Part shown: positions 6,447-7,982 of the stretch, one piece after another
Numbering within the stretch: position 1 is the stretch's first letter
Layout of the letters: each line of letters opens with the position of its first letter
Source of the DNA: Lysobacterales bacterium
GTDB lineage: Bacteria > Pseudomonadota > Gammaproteobacteria > Xanthomonadales > Xanthomonadaceae
Length of the DNA stretch: 7,982 bases
Direction of reading: 5' to 3'
Assembly: GCA_015655035.1 (NCBI GenBank)
Contig: JAATFS010000241.1
Span: 1-7,982, forward strand
The notes under the pieces: generated by a model
Told to the model about the DNA's origin: nothing
The model's database searches: none
The model's input: the letters and a program-made list of their open reading frames with translations, nothing else
Position numbers and translations under genes: made by a program

Positions 6447-7982
6447 TCAGTCCTTGCCCAGCACTCCGTCGGTGCGCCGCCAGATGCCCAGCGGGTTGCC
6501 GCTCGCCAGTGCCTGCGGCAGCAGTTCGGCGGCCAGGTCCTGGTAGCAGACCGGGCGCAGGAAGCGCCGGATCGCCAGCGTGCCCACCGAGGTGACGCGC
6601 CCGTCGGACGTGGCCGGGAACGGCCCGCCGTGCACCATCGCATGGCATACCTCGACCCCGGTCGGCCAGCCGTTGGCGAGGATGCGGCCGGCCTTGCGCT
6701 CGAGCACCGGCAGCAGGCGGCGCGCCAGCTCGGCGTCGCCGGCATCCATCTGCAAGGTCGCGGTCAACTGGCCCTCCAGCCGTTCGGACAATGTGATCAG
6801 CTGCGCCTCGTCGTGGCAGCGGATCAGCAGCGACGACGCGCCGAATACCTCTGCCTGCAAGGCTTCGTCGGCCAGGAACGCGTCCGCGTCGGTCGCGAAC
6901 CACGCCGCCTGGCAACGGTTCGGCCCTTCGGATGGCAGGCCCCGCGCCAACGTGCTGACCTTGGGGTGGGCGGCAAGCGTGGCCACGCCTTCTGCATAGG
7001 CCTTGCCGATGCCCGGCGTCAGCATCACCGCGGCCGGGGAGGCTTCGAGCGCGGCTACCGCAGCGGCGACGAATTCATCCAGCGCGGGCGACTCGATCGC
7101 CAGCAGCAGGCCTGGATTGGTGCAGAACTGGCCGGCGCCCATGGTCAGCGAACCGACGAAGGCCTGGCCCAGCGCGGATGCGCGCGCTTGCAGCGCCTGC
7201 GGCAGCAGGTAGACAGGATTGATCGCGCTCATCTCCGCATACACCGGGATCGGTTCGCGCCGTGTGGCGGCGACCTGCATCAGCGCGGTACCGCCGCTGC
7301 GCGAACCCGTGAAGCCAACCGCCTTGATCCGCGCATCGGCGACCAGGGCGGTGCCGATCTGGTTGCCCGCACCGAACAGCAGCGAGAACACGCCTTCGGG
7401 CAGGCCGCAGCGCGCGACCGCACGCTGGACCGCCGCACCGACCAGCTCGGAAGTACCGGGATGGGCATTGTGCGCCTTCACCACTACCGGGCAGCCGGCG
7501 GCCAGCGCCGAGGCGGTGTCGCCACCGGCCACCGAGAACGCCAGTGGGAAGTTGCTGGCGCCGAATACCGCCACCGGCCCCAGCGCGATATGACGCTGGC
7601 GCAGGTCGCTGCGCGGCAGCGGCGTGCGTTCGGGCTGCGCCGGGTCGATCCGGGCCTCCAGCCAGCTGCCTTCGCGGACCACGCTGGCGAACAGGCGCAG
7701 TTGCCCGACGGTGCGGCCGCGCTCGCCTTCCAGCCGTGCGCGTGGCAGGCCGGTTTCGGCGATGGCGCGCACGATCAGCTCGTCGCCGATCGCCACGATT
7801 TCGTCGGCGATGGTTTCCAGGAACGCGGCACGCGCCTCCAGTGAGGTCTCGCGGTAATGGTCGAATGCCGCCCAGGCCAGCGCGCAGGCGCGCTCCAGGT
7901 CGTCCGTTGAGGCGAACCCGAAGCTCGGTTGCAGCGCGCTGCCAGTGGCCGGGTCGATCGCCTGGGTGCTGCCGTTGCCACC
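6447..7982 (-). CDS. 2-oxoglutarate semialdehyde dehydrogenase (KGSADH, aldehyde dehydrogenase family), N-terminus cut
   Basis: This enzyme oxidises 2,5-dioxopentanoate (2-oxoglutarate semialdehyde) to 2-oxoglutarate with NAD(P)+, the last step of non-cleaving aldarate, pentose and hydroxyproline pathways. In all, 511 residues are visible. The frame runs off the right edge without a start, and since the family is about 525 residues long, probably 10-20 are missing. Numbering from the visible end, aldehyde dehydrogenase landmarks are intact: NFPLAF with catalytic Asn144, VVVKAH with cofactor-binding Lys169, GFTGS at 223-227, general base Glu250 in YAEMSAINP, and nucleophile Cys287 in GAGQFCTNPG. 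The blocks EMSAINPVYLLP, GQFCTNPGLL and NGWPTGVEVCHAMVHGGPFP are typical of the KGSADH group of Azospirillum types II/III rather than of betaine or succinate semialdehyde dehydrogenases. A GTG codon at 7796-7794 is only an internal valine. Location upstream of porin, permease and garD supports the galactarate/glucarate role over hydroxyproline use. It is cytosolic. Confidence 0.92.
   Translation of the reverse strand, partial: GGNGSTQAIDPATGSALQPSFGFASTDDLERACALAWAAFDHYRETSLEARAAFLETIADEIVAIGDELIVRAIAETGLPRARLEGERGRTVGQLRLFASVVREGSWLEARIDPAQPERTPLPRSDLRQRHIALGPVAVFGASNFPLAFSVAGGDTASALAAGCPVVVKAHNAHPGTSELVGAAVQRAVARCGLPEGVFSLLFGAGNQIGTALVADARIKAVGFTGSRSGGTALMQVAATRREPIPVYAEMSAINPVYLLPQALQARASALGQAFVGSLTMGAGQFCTNPGLLLAIESPALDEFVAAAVAALEASPAAVMLTPGIGKAYAEGVATLAAHPKVSTLARGLPSEGPNRCQAAWFATDADAFLADEALQAEVFGASSLLIRCHDEAQLITLSERLEGQLTATLQMDAGDAELARRLLPVLERKAGRILANGWPTGVEVCHAMVHGGPFPATSDGRVTSVGTLAIRRFLRPVCYQDLAAELLPQALASGNPLGIWRRTDGVLGKD

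Noticed and set aside
6354..7844. A 496-codon plus-strand open frame antisense to the dehydrogenase gene
   Set aside because: It is Arg/Gln/Gly-rich and motif-free, opposite an aldehyde dehydrogenase with all catalytic residues.

Overview
This is a GC-rich chromosomal window with strong third-position G/C bias. Protein content (P-II, UbiK, ComM, an OprP-type porin and an aldarate pathway ending in a 2-oxoglutarate semialdehyde dehydrogenase) fits a gammaproteobacterium. My best guess is Xanthomonadaceae (Xanthomonas, Pseudoxanthomonas or Stenotrophomonas-like). The genus is an inference from gene content and style only.

Left part, 1-2174. A nitrogen-regulatory P-II protein gene leaves the window on the minus strand, with its first 63 codons visible. 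A 197-bp divergent intergenic region separates it from a plus-strand pair, ubiK (ubiquinone biosynthesis accessory factor) and comM (YifB-type AAA+ ATPase linked to natural transformation). The pair is spaced by 10 bp.

Right part, 2178-7982. A minus-strand cluster, read right to left, encodes 2-oxoglutarate semialdehyde dehydrogenase (N-terminus cut by the window end), an OprP/OprO-type outer-membrane porin, a GudP/GarP-type MFS aldarate permease and galactarate dehydratase GarD. Gaps are 107, 26 and 20 bp, so it looks like one operon whose promoter lies beyond 7982. Together these genes predict uptake of D-galactarate (perhaps also D-glucarate) across both membranes and dehydration to 5-dehydro-4-deoxy-D-glucarate. 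One decarboxylating dehydratase step (KdgD type) is not in the window. Oxidation of 2,5-dioxopentanoate to 2-oxoglutarate follows. This differs from the E. coli GarL/GarR aldol-cleavage route.

comM and garD converge tail to tail with only 3 bp between stop codons and no visible terminator. I saw no RNA genes, mobile elements, CRISPR arrays or long repeats. The window looks like ordinary core genes beside a well-organised catabolic operon; I found no evidence for an undescribed system. The best leads are the operon-embedded porin, the stem-loop in front of it, the terminator-free convergence, and the promoter signals between the P-II gene and ubiK.
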